NCBI GenBank assembly: GCA_021786265.1
Contig: JAJYNP010000022.1
Location: forward strand, 1 to 64,000
From: Chloroflexota bacterium
GTDB lineage: Bacteria; Chloroflexota; Limnocylindria; Limnocylindrales; CSP1-4
Direction: 5' to 3'
Length of the DNA stretch: 64,000 nt
In this document: positions 35,110 to 44,672 of the stretch, one piece after another
How positions within the stretch are numbered: position 1 is the first letter of the stretch
Layout of the letters: each line of letters opens with the position of its first letter
Translations under genes and position numbers: made by a program
The notes under the pieces: generated by a model
The model's database searches: none
The model's input: the letters and a program-made list of their open reading frames with translations, nothing else
What the model was told of the DNA's origin: nothing

Positions 35110-35759
35110 CGTTCGGGCAGCGCCTGCGCCACGTCCGCTCCCCAGTCCGGCGGGTGGCCGGTCACGGGCTGGTCTGGGCCCGCGTACGCGGGGAGCGCCG
35201 TGCGCGGCGTGTCCACGTCGTGGGTCGCCCCCGGATCGCCCAGGTCGAGCGCTCGCATCGGGACGCCGGCCGCCGCCAGGTCGTCGAGCAGGAGGCCCGG
35301 GGCCAGGTCGGGCGCACGGGCGCGCAGCGCGCCCAGCAGGGCGAGCGGCACCAGGACGGGCCAGCCCGGTTCCCCTTCCCAGGCCGGTCGGAGCACCGCC
35401 GCCGGGGCGCGGGGGTGCGCTTCGATGAGGGCCGTGACCGTCCCGGCATCGAGCCACGCCATGCGCGCCGGCCACACCAGGGCGGCGGTGGTCTCGCCGA
35501 CCGACGCCGCCGCGGCCTCGATCCCGCGGACGATCTGCCCGATCGGACCCGTTCCCGGCAGCGCCGGTGACACGAGCTCGGCGGCGGACCCCGAGAGCGC
35601 ACTGGCGACGGTTCCCTCGGGGTCCGGGGCCACCACCACGACCGGCATCGCGCCCCCGGACCAGGCGGCATCGGCCACGTGACGAACGCGCGGGACGCCG
35701 TCGAGTGGCTCGGCGGCCTCCTCGGCGCTGGCGGAGAGGATCACGGCGGCGACGGTCAC
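35106..35759 (-). CDS. MobA-like nucleotidyltransferase, degenerate N-terminus
   Basis: 217 residues resembling the MobA/MocA fold that transfers a nucleotide to molybdopterin or a similar acceptor. It begins VTVAAVILSAS and ends with DLGDPGATHDVDTPRTALPAY, the family's DIDTPED-like signature. The usual LAAGxSxRMGxxK loop is missing: ILSASAEEAAEPLDGVPR stands in its place, so NTP binding is doubtful. GTG 35759 is chosen because TACCAT ends 7 bases upstream; longer readings run antisense into typA. It is translationally coupled to the GNAT gene. Confidence 0.7.
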   Translation of the reverse strand: MTVAAVILSASAEEAAEPLDGVPRVRHVADAAWSGGAMPVVVVAPDPEGTVASALSGSAAELVSPALPGTGPIGQIVRGIEAAAASVGETTAALVWPARMAWLDAGTVTALIEAHPRAPAAVLRPAWEGEPGWPVLVPLALLGALRARAPDLAPGLLLDDLAAAGVPMRALDLGDPGATHDVDTPRTALPAYAGPDQPVTGHPPDWGADVAQALPER

Positions 35760-35766
35760 GCCCGCG

Positions 35767-35772
35767 ATGGTA
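35767..35772 (-). promoter_or_regulatory. -10 box (TACCAT) for the MobA-like/GNAT operon
   Basis: On the minus strand TACCAT ends 7 bases before GTG 35759. It is divergent from, and only 16 bases away from, the typA -10 box. Confidence 0.5.
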
Positions 35773-35788
35773 GCAGCGCTCCCTGTGC

Positions 35789-35794
35789 GACAAT
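35789..35794 (+). promoter_or_regulatory. -10-like box (GACAAT) for typA
   Basis: GACAAT ends 10 bases before ATG 35805. The whole divergent gap is 45 bases, so the two promoters must interfere or share a regulator. Confidence 0.4.
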
Positions 35795-35804
35795 GCGTTG
35801 GCCC

Positions 35805-37778
35805 ATGACCGACCAGCCCCGCCCCACCGTGCCCTCCGCAGGCGCCGCCATCCACGGTTCTTCCGATGCGCCCGTGGAATCGGTACGCATCCGGGACGAC
35901 GTGCGCAACGTCGCGATCGTGGCGCACGTGGACCACGGCAAGACAACGCTCGTCGACGGCCTGCTTCGGCAGACCGGTGCCTTCCGCGCGAACCAGGAGG
36001 TGGTCGATCGCGTCCTCGACTCGCTCGACCTGGAGCGTGAGAAGGGCATCACGATCATGGCCAAGCACACGGCGGTGGAGTACGGGGGGGTCCACCTCAA
36101 CATCGTCGACACGCCCGGACACGCCGACTTCGGGGGCGAGGTCGAGCGCAGCCTGCTCATGGTCGACGCGGTGCTCCTGCTGGTGGACGCCTCGGAGGGA
36201 CCGCTACCGCAGACGCGGTACGTGCTCCAGAAGGCGATGGCGCGCCGGCTGCCCGTGATCGTCTGCCTGAACAAGATCGACCGGTCCGACGCGCGCCCCG
36301 CCGAGGTGCTCGACGACGTGTACGAGCTGTTCATCGACCTGGGCGCCGACGAGCACCAGATCGAGTTCCCGGTCGTCTACACGAACGCGAAGGCCGGCAC
36401 GGCGTCACTCGACCCGGCGGTCCCCGGCACCGACCTGCGGCCGCTGCTCGACCTGCTCGTGCGGGTCACGCCTCCGCCGACATACCGGGAGGGGTACCCG
36501 CTGCAGCTGCTCGTCACGAACCTCACGGCGAACGAGTACGTGGGCCGCATGGCGGTCGGGCGGATCTGGAACGGCACACTCCGGATGGGCCAGCGGATCG
36601 CGATCGTGCGCGAGGAGGCCGACACCACCGCGGGCACGGTCGAGCCCGGTCGGACGGTGACGCTGACCGGTTCCGTGACCAGCCTGACCACGGCCGAGGG
36701 CATCCAGCGCATCGACGTGCGCGAGGCCGGGCCGGGTGAGATCGTGGCGGTCGCCGGCATCCCCGACGTCACCGTGGGCGACACCCTTACGGATCCCGCC
36801 GATCCGCGCCCCCTGCCGCGTCTGCAGGTCGACGCGCCCACCATCAGCATGACCTTCGGGGTGAACACGTCCCCCCTCGCCGGTCGCGACGGCCGGTTCC
36901 TGACCAGCCGCCACCTGCGCACACGGCTCGAGCGGGAGGTGCTGGGGAACGTCGCGATCGAGTTCCTGCCCACCGAGTCGGGTGAGACGTTCGAGGTGCG
37001 GGGGAGGGGGGAGCTGCAGCTCGCCGTGCTGATCGAGACGATGCGTCGCGAGGGGTACGAGCTGCAGGTGTCGCGGCCGGAGGTCATCCTCCACGAGGTC
37101 GACGGAGAGGTCCAGGAGCCCTACGAACGCATCACCGTCGACATCCCGCCCGACTTCATCGGAGAGGTGTCCGAGGCGCTCTCGTCCCGCCGCGCCCGAA
37201 TGGAGCAGATGACCACCGACGCCGACGGCCGGGTGCGGATGGAGTACGTGCTGCCGGTTCGGGGCCTGATCGGGTTCCGCGGTCAGCTCCTGACCCTCAC
37301 CCGGGGCACCGCGCTGATGCACCAGATCGGGGAGGGGTACGGCCCGTGGGCCGGCGAGGTGGCACACCGGACGAGCGGCGTGCTGATCGCGGACCGCAGC
37401 GGTGTGACCAGCACGTACGCACTGCACAACCTGCAGGAGCGCAGCGAGCTGTTCGTGGGCCCCGGCGTCGAGGTGTACGAGGGGATGATCGTCGGCGAGA
37501 ACGCGCGCCCGGGCGACATGGACGTCAACGCCACCAAGGAGAAGCACCTCACCAACATCCGGTCCTCCACGCAGGAGCAGACGCTGCGACTGACGCCGCC
37601 GCGGGAGCTGACGCTGGAGTCGGCGATCGAGTTCATCGCGGCCGACGAGCTGGTCGAGGTGACGCCCCGGACCATCCGGCTGCGGAAGCGCATGATCTCG
37701 ATGCACGACCGCCGGCGCGCGGCGGGACGCGAGCACGAGCGGCGCCTGGTCGCCGAGCGGGAGGGCGCGGCCCGGTAG
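35805..37778 (+). CDS. typA: Ribosome-associated GTPase TypA/BipA
   Basis: A 657-residue translational GTPase related to EF-G, acting in ribosome assembly and stress adaptation. The G motifs are AHVDHGKTTLVD (G1), EKGITIMAKHT (G2), DTPGHADFGGEVER (G3) and NKIDRSDARPAEV (G4). Later domains carry GRGELQLAVLIETMRREGYE and the TypA-specific MEYVLPVRGLIGFRGQLLT. The first 30 residues are a non-conserved extension, but ATG 35805 is the best start because the -10 box and a divergent gene lie just upstream. Confidence 0.95.
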   Translation: MTDQPRPTVPSAGAAIHGSSDAPVESVRIRDDVRNVAIVAHVDHGKTTLVDGLLRQTGAFRANQEVVDRVLDSLDLEREKGITIMAKHTAVEYGGVHLNIVDTPGHADFGGEVERSLLMVDAVLLLVDASEGPLPQTRYVLQKAMARRLPVIVCLNKIDRSDARPAEVLDDVYELFIDLGADEHQIEFPVVYTNAKAGTASLDPAVPGTDLRPLLDLLVRVTPPPTYREGYPLQLLVTNLTANEYVGRMAVGRIWNGTLRMGQRIAIVREEADTTAGTVEPGRTVTLTGSVTSLTTAEGIQRIDVREAGPGEIVAVAGIPDVTVGDTLTDPADPRPLPRLQVDAPTISMTFGVNTSPLAGRDGRFLTSRHLRTRLEREVLGNVAIEFLPTESGETFEVRGRGELQLAVLIETMRREGYELQVSRPEVILHEVDGEVQEPYERITVDIPPDFIGEVSEALSSRRARMEQMTTDADGRVRMEYVLPVRGLIGFRGQLLTLTRGTALMHQIGEGYGPWAGEVAHRTSGVLIADRSGVTSTYALHNLQERSELFVGPGVEVYEGMIVGENARPGDMDVNATKEKHLTNIRSSTQEQTLRLTPPRELTLESAIEFIAADELVEVTPRTIRLRKRMISMHDRRRAAGREHERRLVAEREGAAR

Positions 37779-37799
37779 CCAGGGTGCGGCGAGCGCCCG

Positions 37800-37822
37800 G
37801 TGCCGCGGGATGCCCCCGGCAC
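37800..37822 (+). terminator. Hairpin after typA
   Basis: GTGCCG (37800-37805) pairs with CGGCAC (37817-37822). Inside, GGG pairs with CCC after one C-C mismatch, leaving the loop ATG. No T-run. Confidence 0.5.
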
Positions 37823-37856
37823 GGCAGCGCCCCGGGGTCCGCTGCGGCCCCGCGAT

Positions 37857-37862
37857 TACAAT
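37857..37862 (+). promoter_or_regulatory. -10 box (TACAAT) for the cysteine desulfurase gene; leaderless layout
   Basis: TACAAT ends 7 bases before ATG 37870. Confidence 0.6.
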
Positions 37863-37869
37863 CGCGTCC

Positions 37870-39057
37870 ATGGCCATCTACCTCGACCACGCCGCGACGA
37901 CCCCCATGCGCCGGGAGGTCCTGGAGGCCATGATTCCCGTCCTGGCCGACACGTTCGGCAACCCCTCGTCGGCGCACGCCTTCGGGCGCCGCGCCCGGGC
38001 GGCCCTGGATGAGGCACGCGAGTCGGTGGCGCACGACCTGCGGGCCGATCCGCGCGAGGTGGTCTTCACCAGCGGCGGGAGCGAGGCGATCAACCTTGCC
38101 ATCAAGGGCGCCGCGTGGGCCGGCAAGGCACGCGGCCATCACGTGATCACGTCCTCCGTCGAACACGAGGCGGTCCTCAACTCGGTGAGGTACCTGGAGA
38201 AGTTCGGGTTCGAGGTGACCGTGCTGCCGGTCGACCGGTACGGGCGGGTCGACCCGGACGAGCTGGCGGCGGCGGTCTCCGACCGGACCATCCTGGTCAG
38301 TCTCCAGGTCGCCAACAACGAGGTCGGCACGATCCAGCCGGTGCCCGAACTGATCCGGCGCGCCCGTGCCCAGCGGCACGTCCTGGTGCACCTCGACGCG
38401 GTGCAGGCCGCCCCCTGGATGGGTCTCGACGTCGCAGAGCTCGAGGTCGACCTTCTCTCCGTCGCGGCGCACAAGCTGGAGGGTCCCAAAGGGGTCGGGG
38501 CGCTCTACGTGCGCCGTGGAACGACGCTCCTGGCGCAGCAGCAGGGCGGGTCGCAGGAGCGGCACCGGCGGGCCGGCACCGAGAACGTGGCCGGTGCGGT
38601 CGGCCTGGCCACGGCGCTGCGCCTCGCCCGGGAGGAACGGGGCGAGGTTCCGCCCACGGTGCGGGCGCTGCGCGATCGGCTCCGCGACGCGGTGCTCGCG
38701 GTGCCGGGGGTCGAGCTGACCGGGCACCCGCGCGAGCGGATCCCCAACCACCTGTCGGTGATCGTGCGGGACGCCGACGGTCAGTCGCTGGTGCTTGCGC
38801 TCGACCTGGACGGGATCGCCTGCTCGAGCGGCTCGGCCTGTGCGACGGGATCCACCGAGCCTTCGCACGTGCTGACCGCGATGGGATACCCGCCCGAGGA
38901 GGCACGCGGCTCGCTGCGCCTGACGCTCGGACGCACCACCGACGGCGCGGAGATCGACACGGCCTGCCGGGTGGTGCCGGCGACCATCGCGCGCCTCCGG
39001 GCGGGGGCCGCGGCGCTGGCCGCCGATCCGCTCGGGGTGCAGGCGGGGTCCGCGTGA
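37870..39057 (+). CDS. Cysteine desulfurase (NifS/IscS family)
   Basis: A 395-residue PLP enzyme that releases sulfur from cysteine as a protein-bound persulfide. It has [18 protein letters not shown] at the N-terminus, [11 protein letters not shown], the PLP lysine in [13 protein letters not shown] and the catalytic Cys in [13 protein letters not shown] with a short loop. The next gene is mnmA, a consumer of this sulfur, 37 bases downstream, so a dedicated role in tRNA thiolation is likely. ATG 37870 fits both the conserved start and the -10 box; an upstream in-frame ATG at 37810 does not. Confidence 0.94.
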   Translation: MAIYLDHAATTPMRREVLEAMIPVLADTFGNPSSAHAFGRRARAALDEARESVAHDLRADPREVVFTSGGSEAINLAIKGAAWAGKARGHHVITSSVEHEAVLNSVRYLEKFGFEVTVLPVDRYGRVDPDELAAAVSDRTILVSLQVANNEVGTIQPVPELIRRARAQRHVLVHLDAVQAAPWMGLDVAELEVDLLSVAAHKLEGPKGVGALYVRRGTTLLAQQQGGSQERHRRAGTENVAGAVGLATALRLAREERGEVPPTVRALRDRLRDAVLAVPGVELTGHPRERIPNHLSVIVRDADGQSLVLALDLDGIACSSGSACATGSTEPSHVLTAMGYPPEEARGSLRLTLGRTTDGAEIDTACRVVPATIARLRAGAAALAADPLGVQAGSA

Positions 39058-39094
39058 GGCTCCCGGGCCGGGCCCTGGGGGGCAGGGCGGTCCG

Positions 39095-40201
39095 GTGAGC
39101 GAGCGCATCGTGGTCGCGATGTCGGGCGGCGTCGACTCCTCGGTCGCGGCCGCGCTGCTGCACGAGCAGGGACACGAGGTCGTCGGCGTCTGGATGCGCC
39201 TGCACCAGGGAGCCGCCCACCGCAGCGAGTTCCGCAGGAGCTGCTGCTCGCTGGACGCCGCGGACGATGCCCGACGGGTGGCCTCGCAGCTCGGAATCCC
39301 GTTCTTCGTGCTGGACCTCGAGCGCGAGTTCGCGGCCGGCGTGATCGACCCGTTCGTCGCCTCGTACCTTTCGGGCTCCACGCCCAGTCCGTGCGTGGAC
39401 TGCAACACGTACGTGAAGTTCGGCGCGCTGCTCGGGCGGGCGCGGCTGCTGTACGGGGCCGAGGCGGTCGCCACCGGCCACTACGCGCGGGTCGACTGCG
39501 TGCCGGACGAGTCCTGTCCCGGCCGCCGCCGCTGGCGGCTGCTTGCCGCGGGCGACCCGGCGAAGGACCAGAGCTACTTCCTGTACGGGCTGCGCCAGGA
39601 CCAATTGGCCCGGACCCGGTTCCCGCTCGGCGAGCTGTCGAAGCCGGAGGTGCGCGCGATCGCCCGCGGGCTCGGGCTCGTGACCGCCGAGATGCCGGAG
39701 AGCCAGGAGATCTGCTTCGTGCCGGGGGGCGACTACCGGGAGACGCTGCGCGAGCGTGCAGGCTGGCAGGAGACGCCCGGGCCCGTCGTCGACGTCAGCG
39801 GCAGCGTCGTGGGCGAGCACCGCGGCGCGGCGGCGTACACGGTCGGCCAGCGGACGGGCGTCGGCGTCGCGCTCGGCGAGCGGCGGTACGTGGCCGCCAT
39901 CGACCCCGGGTCGAACCTGGTCCGGCTGGGCCGGCGCGAGGACCTGCAGCGGCGGACGTTTCCGGTCGAGCACATGCACTTCGTGGCGGGCCATGCCCCC
40001 GGGGGCACGATCCGCGCGGCGCTGCGCGTGCGGCACCGCGCGGCGCTGGTGGCGGCGATGGCCCGTCCCGCGGACGGGGGTGACGGCGGACGCTGGGAGC
40101 TGGAGGCGGACGAGCCGGTCTGGGCGCCGGCGCCGGGGCAGGCCGCCGTGCTCTACCACGGGGACGAGGTGCTCGGCGGGGGGCGGATCGCGCGGGTGTG
40201 A
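39095..40201 (+). CDS. mnmA: tRNA 2-thiouridine synthetase MnmA
   Basis: A 368-residue PP-loop ATPase that places sulfur on wobble U34 of tRNA Lys, Glu and Gln. The PP-loop is [12 protein letters not shown], the catalytic cysteines lie in [15 protein letters not shown] and [10 protein letters not shown], and [10 protein letters not shown] and [15 protein letters not shown] are typical. The start is GTG 39095. It follows the desulfurase and probably shares its transcript. A strong hairpin follows the stop. Confidence 0.95.
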   Translation: MSERIVVAMSGGVDSSVAAALLHEQGHEVVGVWMRLHQGAAHRSEFRRSCCSLDAADDARRVASQLGIPFFVLDLEREFAAGVIDPFVASYLSGSTPSPCVDCNTYVKFGALLGRARLLYGAEAVATGHYARVDCVPDESCPGRRRWRLLAAGDPAKDQSYFLYGLRQDQLARTRFPLGELSKPEVRAIARGLGLVTAEMPESQEICFVPGGDYRETLRERAGWQETPGPVVDVSGSVVGEHRGAAAYTVGQRTGVGVALGERRYVAAIDPGSNLVRLGRREDLQRRTFPVEHMHFVAGHAPGGTIRAALRVRHRAALVAAMARPADGGDGGRWELEADEPVWAPAPGQAAVLYHGDEVLGGGRIARV

Positions 40202-40212
40202 GGGCCGCCTCA

Positions 40213-40245
40213 GGGCCCCGGCGTCGGTGGTTCGAGCCGGGGCCC
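40213..40245 (+). terminator. 10-bp hairpin after mnmA
   Basis: GGGCCCCGGC (40213-40222) and its perfect complement (40236-40245) with a 13-base loop. The loop contains GGTTCGAG, which recalls a tRNA T-loop, but no tRNA can be built around it. No T-run. Confidence 0.6.
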
Positions 40246-40269
40246 CGAGCCCCGGAGAGTCAGCACGGC

Positions 40270-40275
40270 TATCCT
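40270..40275 (+). promoter_or_regulatory. -10 box (TATCCT) for the small membrane protein; leaderless layout
   Basis: TATCCT ends 6 bases before GTG 40282. Confidence 0.45.
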
Positions 40276-40281
40276 TGCGCC

Positions 40282-40557
40282 GTGCCTGCCCTCGAGCCGT
40301 CCATGGTCCTGGCGGTCCTGGTCGGCATCCTCAACGTCGCCCTGTTCGTGCTCCTGGGCGGCGAGGCCAGGGGCCGGCTGCCGTTCCTTGCGCTCGCGTC
40401 GATCCTCGGCGCGTACGCGGGCCAGGCGATCGGGACGCACCTGGGCGACCCCGTGCGCATCGGGGACTTCGGACTCCTGAGCTCCTCGGTCGTGGCGTGG
40501 GCGGGCATGATCGTGGTCGCGATCGTGAGCACGCTCGGACCCACCAGGCGGACCTGA
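40282..40557 (+). CDS. Small three-helix membrane protein of unknown function
   Basis: 91 residues with three hydrophobic segments (about 8-27, 32-50, 62-86) joined by short loops (GEARGR; GTHLGDPVRIGDFG) and ending STLGPTRRT. No family is recognised with confidence. GTG 40282 is preferred because a -10 box lies 6 bases upstream and the first helix begins shortly after it. It stands alone between the mnmA hairpin and the alaS promoter. Confidence 0.65.
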   Translation: MPALEPSMVLAVLVGILNVALFVLLGGEARGRLPFLALASILGAYAGQAIGTHLGDPVRIGDFGLLSSSVVAWAGMIVVAIVSTLGPTRRT

Positions 40558-40619
40558 GGCCGGGCACACACAAGCGCACCGGCGCGGATGGCCGCCGCCA
40601 CGCCAGCGTGACGATACGG

Positions 40620-40625
40620 TACCGT
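40620..40625 (+). promoter_or_regulatory. -10 box (TACCGT) for alaS within a palindrome
   Basis: TACCGT ends 7 bases before ATG 40633 and is half of the perfect palindrome ACGGTACCGT (40616-40625), which could be an operator. Confidence 0.4.
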
Positions 40626-40632
40626 TAGCGGG

Positions 40633-43389
40633 ATGCCGGACCCTGACCAGCGGATCGTCGCGCTCTCGTCGGACGAGATCCGCCGCCGTTTCCTCGCGTT
40701 CTTCGCGGCCCGCGACCACGAGGTGGTGCCGGGCGCCAGCCTGGTCCCCGCGGGCGACCAGACGCTGCTCTTCACGAACTCCGGGATGGTCCAGTTCAAG
40801 GACGTGCTGACCGGGCGCGAAACGCGCTCGTACCGTCGCGCGACCGACGTGCAGCGCTGCCTGCGGGTGGCCGGCAAGCACAACGACTTCGAGGAGGTGG
40901 GACGGACACCGCGGCACCACACCTTCTTCGAGATGCTCGGCAACTGGAGCTTCGGCGACTACTTCAAGCGTGAGGCCATCCACTGGGCCTGGGAGCTCCT
41001 CACGCGGGAGTACGGGATCCCGGCCGACCGGCTGGCGGCGACCGTTTACAGCGACGACGAGGAGGCCTGGGCCGTCTGGCGTCACGAGATCGGGCTGCCA
41101 CCCGAACGGATCGCCCGGTGGGGCAACGTGGAGGCGGGCGACGAGAAGAACTTCTGGCGGATGGCCGAGACCGGACCCTGCGGCCGCTGCAGCGAGATCC
41201 ACTTCGACCGCGGGGCCGAGTTCAGCGAGGGCCCGGAGTGCATCCCCGACCACTCCGAGACCTGCCCCCGCTGGCTCGAGGTGTGGAACCTGGTCTTCAT
41301 GGAGTTCGACCAGCAGCCAGATGGGCGCCGGGTGCCGCTGCCGTTCCGCAGCGTCGACACGGGCATGGGGCTCGAGCGGCTCGCGAGCGTCGTCCAGCAG
41401 GTGGCGTCCAACTACGACACGGACGTGTTCACGCCCATCCACGCCCGCATGCGCGAGCTGCTGGGCCACGACCCCGATGCGTTCGAGGCCGAGCGGTTCA
41501 GCTACCAGGTCATCGCGGACCACTCGCGGGCCGCGACGTTCCTCATCGCCGACGGCGTGCTGCCCTCCAACGAGGGGCGCGGGTACGTGCTGCGCCGGAT
41601 CATCCGCCGGGCGGTACGCCACGGCCGCCTCCTTGGGCGGCTCGAGCCGTTCCTGGAGCAGACCTCGGCCGTCGTCATCGACGTCATGCAGGGCGCGTAC
41701 CCGTACCTCGTCGAGCAGCGCGCGCGGATCGTTGACGTCGTGCGGCGCGAGGAGGCACAGTTCGCGCGCACGCTCGACTCGGGGACCGGGATCCTCGAGG
41801 AGGCACTGGGCGCCCTCGGCGTTGGTGTGCCGGGGGGCCGCGTGGTCGGGCGCCGGTCCGAGTCCCTTCCCCGGGACGCTCCCGTCCTCGACGGCGCCGT
41901 CGCGTTCCGGTTGCACGACACCTTCGGCTTCCCGATCGACCTGACCGTGGAGCTCGCGGCCGAGTATGGCGTGGCCGTGGACCGCCCCGGTTTCGAGGAG
42001 GCACTCGCCGAACAGCGGGCCCGCTCACGGGCCGGGGCCCGGGGCGAATTGAGCCGGCTGGCGCAGCAGGCGAGCCTGTACGAGGCGATCCTGCGCCGCG
42101 CCGGCGAGCCCGCCTTCCTTGGGTACGAGACCACCGAGGCCGAAGGACGCGTGGTCGCCATCCTCAGGGACGGGACCGAGTACGGCGAGCTCTCGGGCGA
42201 GGGCGAGGCGGAGATCGTGCTCGATCGGACACCGTTCTATGCCGAGGGCGGGGGCCAGGTCGGCGACCGGGGCACGCTGGATGCCGGGGATGGAGGGGCG
42301 GTTTTTCGGGTCGAGGACACCCAGAAGCCGGTCGGCCAGCTGATCGTCCACCGGGGCCGCCTGCAGGGCACCGTGCGGGTCGGCCAGCCGCTGCGTGCGG
42401 TCGTGGACGCGCGCCGCCGGGCGAGCACCATGCGCAACCACACCGCCACGCACCTGCTGCACCGGGCGCTGCGCAACGTCGTCAGCCCGTCGGCGCGCCA
42501 GGCCGGGTCGCTGGTGGCGCCCGAGTACCTGCGCTTCGATTTCCCGCTCGAGCGCCCGCTCACCGACGCGGAGAAGGCGGCGATCGAGGACCAGGTGCGG
42601 GCGGTCATCCGTGAGGACCGTCCCGTGAGCGTCGCGTACCTGCCGATGGCCGAGGCGATCGCCGCGGGCGCCGACGCCTTCTTCGACGAGAAGTACGGTG
42701 AGATCGTGCGCACGGTGGCCGTGCAGGGCTACAGCCGCGAGCTGTGCGGGGGCACGCACTGCCGCGCCACCGGGCAGATCGGCGGCTTCTTCATCACCGG
42801 CGAGCGGTCGATCGGGTCGGGCATGCGACGCATCGAGGCCATCACCGGGGAGGCCGCGGACGCCCTGGTCACCGACCGCTTCGCCCTGCTCGACCAGGTG
42901 GTCGCGGCACTCGGCGCACAGGACGCGGACCAGGTGCCGGCCCGTCTCGCGGAGCAACAGGCGCGCCTGAAGGAGCTCGAGCGCCGGCTGCGCGCCGGAG
43001 GAACCCCGGGCCGCGCGCGCCCGGCGGAGGTCGCCCAGCGTGCCCCGCTCATCGCCGGCGTCCCGGTCGCCGGCTACACCGCGCCGTTCGAGGGGCAGGA
43101 GGAGATGAAACGCTGGGCGCGCGATCTCCGGGGCATCCTCGGGTCGGGCGTGATCGCCGTCGGGCTGGAGGCCGACGACCCGGTGCTGTTCGTGACGGTC
43201 AGCGAGGACCTGGTCGCCCGCGGCGTGTCGGCGGCCGACCTGGTGCGCGCCGGCGTGGCCCCCATCGACGGCCGGGGCGGTGGGCGCCCGGAGATGGCGC
43301 AGGGGCGGGGCTCACGCCGCGAGGGGCTGCCCGAGGCGATCGACCGCGTGCGTGCGGCCGTGGCATCGGCCCTGGACGGGAGCGCCTGA
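40633..43389 (+). CDS. alaS: Alanyl-tRNA synthetase
   Basis: A 918-residue enzyme with the full domain set. The class II catalytic core has LFTNSGMVQFKDVLTGRE, the HHTFFEMLGNWSFGDYFK motif and RSVDTGMGLERLA. The editing domain has HTATHLLHRALR and CGGTHCRATGQIGGF, giving the four zinc ligands. The C-terminal C-Ala region ends in an oligomerisation segment. A short insertion near residue 400 (GGRVVGRRSESLPRDAPVL) is variable. It begins the block that leads to ruvX-mltG, as in many Gram-positive genomes. Confidence 0.95.
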   Translation: MPDPDQRIVALSSDEIRRRFLAFFAARDHEVVPGASLVPAGDQTLLFTNSGMVQFKDVLTGRETRSYRRATDVQRCLRVAGKHNDFEEVGRTPRHHTFFEMLGNWSFGDYFKREAIHWAWELLTREYGIPADRLAATVYSDDEEAWAVWRHEIGLPPERIARWGNVEAGDEKNFWRMAETGPCGRCSEIHFDRGAEFSEGPECIPDHSETCPRWLEVWNLVFMEFDQQPDGRRVPLPFRSVDTGMGLERLASVVQQVASNYDTDVFTPIHARMRELLGHDPDAFEAERFSYQVIADHSRAATFLIADGVLPSNEGRGYVLRRIIRRAVRHGRLLGRLEPFLEQTSAVVIDVMQGAYPYLVEQRARIVDVVRREEAQFARTLDSGTGILEEALGALGVGVPGGRVVGRRSESLPRDAPVLDGAVAFRLHDTFGFPIDLTVELAAEYGVAVDRPGFEEALAEQRARSRAGARGELSRLAQQASLYEAILRRAGEPAFLGYETTEAEGRVVAILRDGTEYGELSGEGEAEIVLDRTPFYAEGGGQVGDRGTLDAGDGGAVFRVEDTQKPVGQLIVHRGRLQGTVRVGQPLRAVVDARRRASTMRNHTATHLLHRALRNVVSPSARQAGSLVAPEYLRFDFPLERPLTDAEKAAIEDQVRAVIREDRPVSVAYLPMAEAIAAGADAFFDEKYGEIVRTVAVQGYSRELCGGTHCRATGQIGGFFITGERSIGSGMRRIEAITGEAADALVTDRFALLDQVVAALGAQDADQVPARLAEQQARLKELERRLRAGGTPGRARPAEVAQRAPLIAGVPVAGYTAPFEGQEEMKRWARDLRGILGSGVIAVGLEADDPVLFVTVSEDLVARGVSAADLVRAGVAPIDGRGGGRPEMAQGRGSRREGLPEAIDRVRAAVASALDGSA

Positions 43390-43394
43390 GCGGC

Positions 43395-44657
43395 ATGTCG
43401 TTCTGGCGCCGGCTGCTGGGACGCGACGGCGAGGCGGCACCCGCCGCCTGTACCGCGCTCGACGTCGGCACCGAGTTCGCCAAGGCGCTGGTCTTCGAGA
43501 TCGACGAGTCCGGGATGGCGGCGGTGCGGGGCGTCGGGCGCCAGCGCCAGGGGCTGGCCCACATGCAGTCCGGGACCGTGGCGGACATCGCCGCGGTCGT
43601 CGACAACTGCTCGGTCGCGCTCCAGGAGGCCGAGGAGATGGCCGGCTTCCGCCCCAGCCAGGCGGTGGTTGGAATCGCCGGCGAGCTGGTGAAGGGCTTC
43701 ACCACGACGCTCTCCCAGGAGCGCAGGCGGCCCGACCAGCCGGTCACAGAGACCGAGCTCCAGCGCCTGATCGATGGGGTTCAACGGGAGGCGCTCCGCG
43801 AGGCCGAGCGTGCCGTCACCTGGGAGACCGGGCTCCCCAACGTGGACGTGCGGCTGGTCCACGCGGCCGTGACGGGCGCGGCCATCGACGGTTACCCGGT
43901 GACGAACCCGGTTGGGTTCCAGGGGCGCCACGTCCGGATCGCCATCTTCAACGCGTTCGCGCCGCTGGTCCACCTGGGTGCGCTGCAGAGCGTGGCGGCG
44001 CAGCTCGACCTGGAGCTGCTCGCCGTGGTCGCGGAGCCGTTCGCGGTGGCACGCTGTCTCGGCGGCGATCAGGTGCAGCAGGCGGGCGGGCTCTTCGTCG
44101 ACGTGGGGGGCGGCACGACCGACGTCGCGCTGGTGCGGGCGGGCGGGATCGAGGGCACCCGCATGTTCGCGCTGGGCGGGCGGGCCTTCACCAAGAGCCT
44201 GGCCGACCAGCTGGGGCTACCGTTCCAGCGCGCCGAGGCGCTGAAGATCGACCACGCGCGGGGGCTGGAGGTGCCGGACGGGGAGCGCCTGGCGGCCGTG
44301 GTGAGGGAGGATGTCGCAGTCTGGTCGGCGGGCGTGGAGCTGGTCCTCGAGGAGCTCGCCGGCGGCGACCTCCTGCCCGGACGGATCTACCTCTGCGGGG
44401 GCGGCGCGGGGCTCCCGGAAGTGCAGGCGGCGCTGCGGGACCCCGGGTTCGCCAGGCGGTTGCCGTTCCCCCGACCTCCAGAGGTCACGGTGGCCGAGCC
44501 GGGGGAGGTGCGCGGCGTGCACGACGAGACCGGCCTGCTCGTCGACCAGCAGGACGTGACGCCCATGGGGCTCGCCTACCAGGCCGTGGAGATGACGGCC
44601 GAGGAGTCCGTGCTCGACGCCGCCCTGCGCAGGGTGCTGCGCGCGATGAAGGTCTGA
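43395..44657 (+). CDS. FtsA/PilM-like actin-fold ATPase
   Basis: 420 residues of the FtsA/PilM actin-like family. It has CTALDVGTEFAKALVFEI (phosphate 1), a 1C-like region (VVGIAGELVKGFTT), LFVDVGGGTTDVALVRAGGI (phosphate 2) and IYLCGGGAGLPEVQAAL (adenosine motif). It lacks the C-terminal amphipathic membrane helix of classical FtsA. It lies between alaS and a Baseplate_J-like membrane protein gene rather than beside ftsZ, so a role in a membrane-linked complex with the next gene product is more likely than in the division ring. That is inference. Confidence 0.8.
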   Translation: MSFWRRLLGRDGEAAPAACTALDVGTEFAKALVFEIDESGMAAVRGVGRQRQGLAHMQSGTVADIAAVVDNCSVALQEAEEMAGFRPSQAVVGIAGELVKGFTTTLSQERRRPDQPVTETELQRLIDGVQREALREAERAVTWETGLPNVDVRLVHAAVTGAAIDGYPVTNPVGFQGRHVRIAIFNAFAPLVHLGALQSVAAQLDLELLAVVAEPFAVARCLGGDQVQQAGGLFVDVGGGTTDVALVRAGGIEGTRMFALGGRAFTKSLADQLGLPFQRAEALKIDHARGLEVPDGERLAAVVREDVAVWSAGVELVLEELAGGDLLPGRIYLCGGGAGLPEVQAALRDPGFARRLPFPRPPEVTVAEPGEVRGVHDETGLLVDQQDVTPMGLAYQAVEMTAEESVLDAALRRVLRAMKV

Positions 44658-44659
44658 GG

Positions 44660-44665
44660 CAGACT
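44660..44665 (+). promoter_or_regulatory. Possible -10 box (CAGACT) before the Baseplate_J-like gene
   Basis: CAGACT ends 7 bases before ATG 44673; a weak match with the same spacing as the other leaderless candidates. The gene may instead be read through from the FtsA-like gene. Confidence 0.25.
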
Positions 44666-44672
44666 GGCGCCG

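Noticed and set aside
40213..40245. tRNA-like T-loop (GGTTCGAG) after mnmA
   Set aside because: No matching T-stem, anticodon arm or acceptor stem can be built; it is better explained as the loop of a terminator hairpin.
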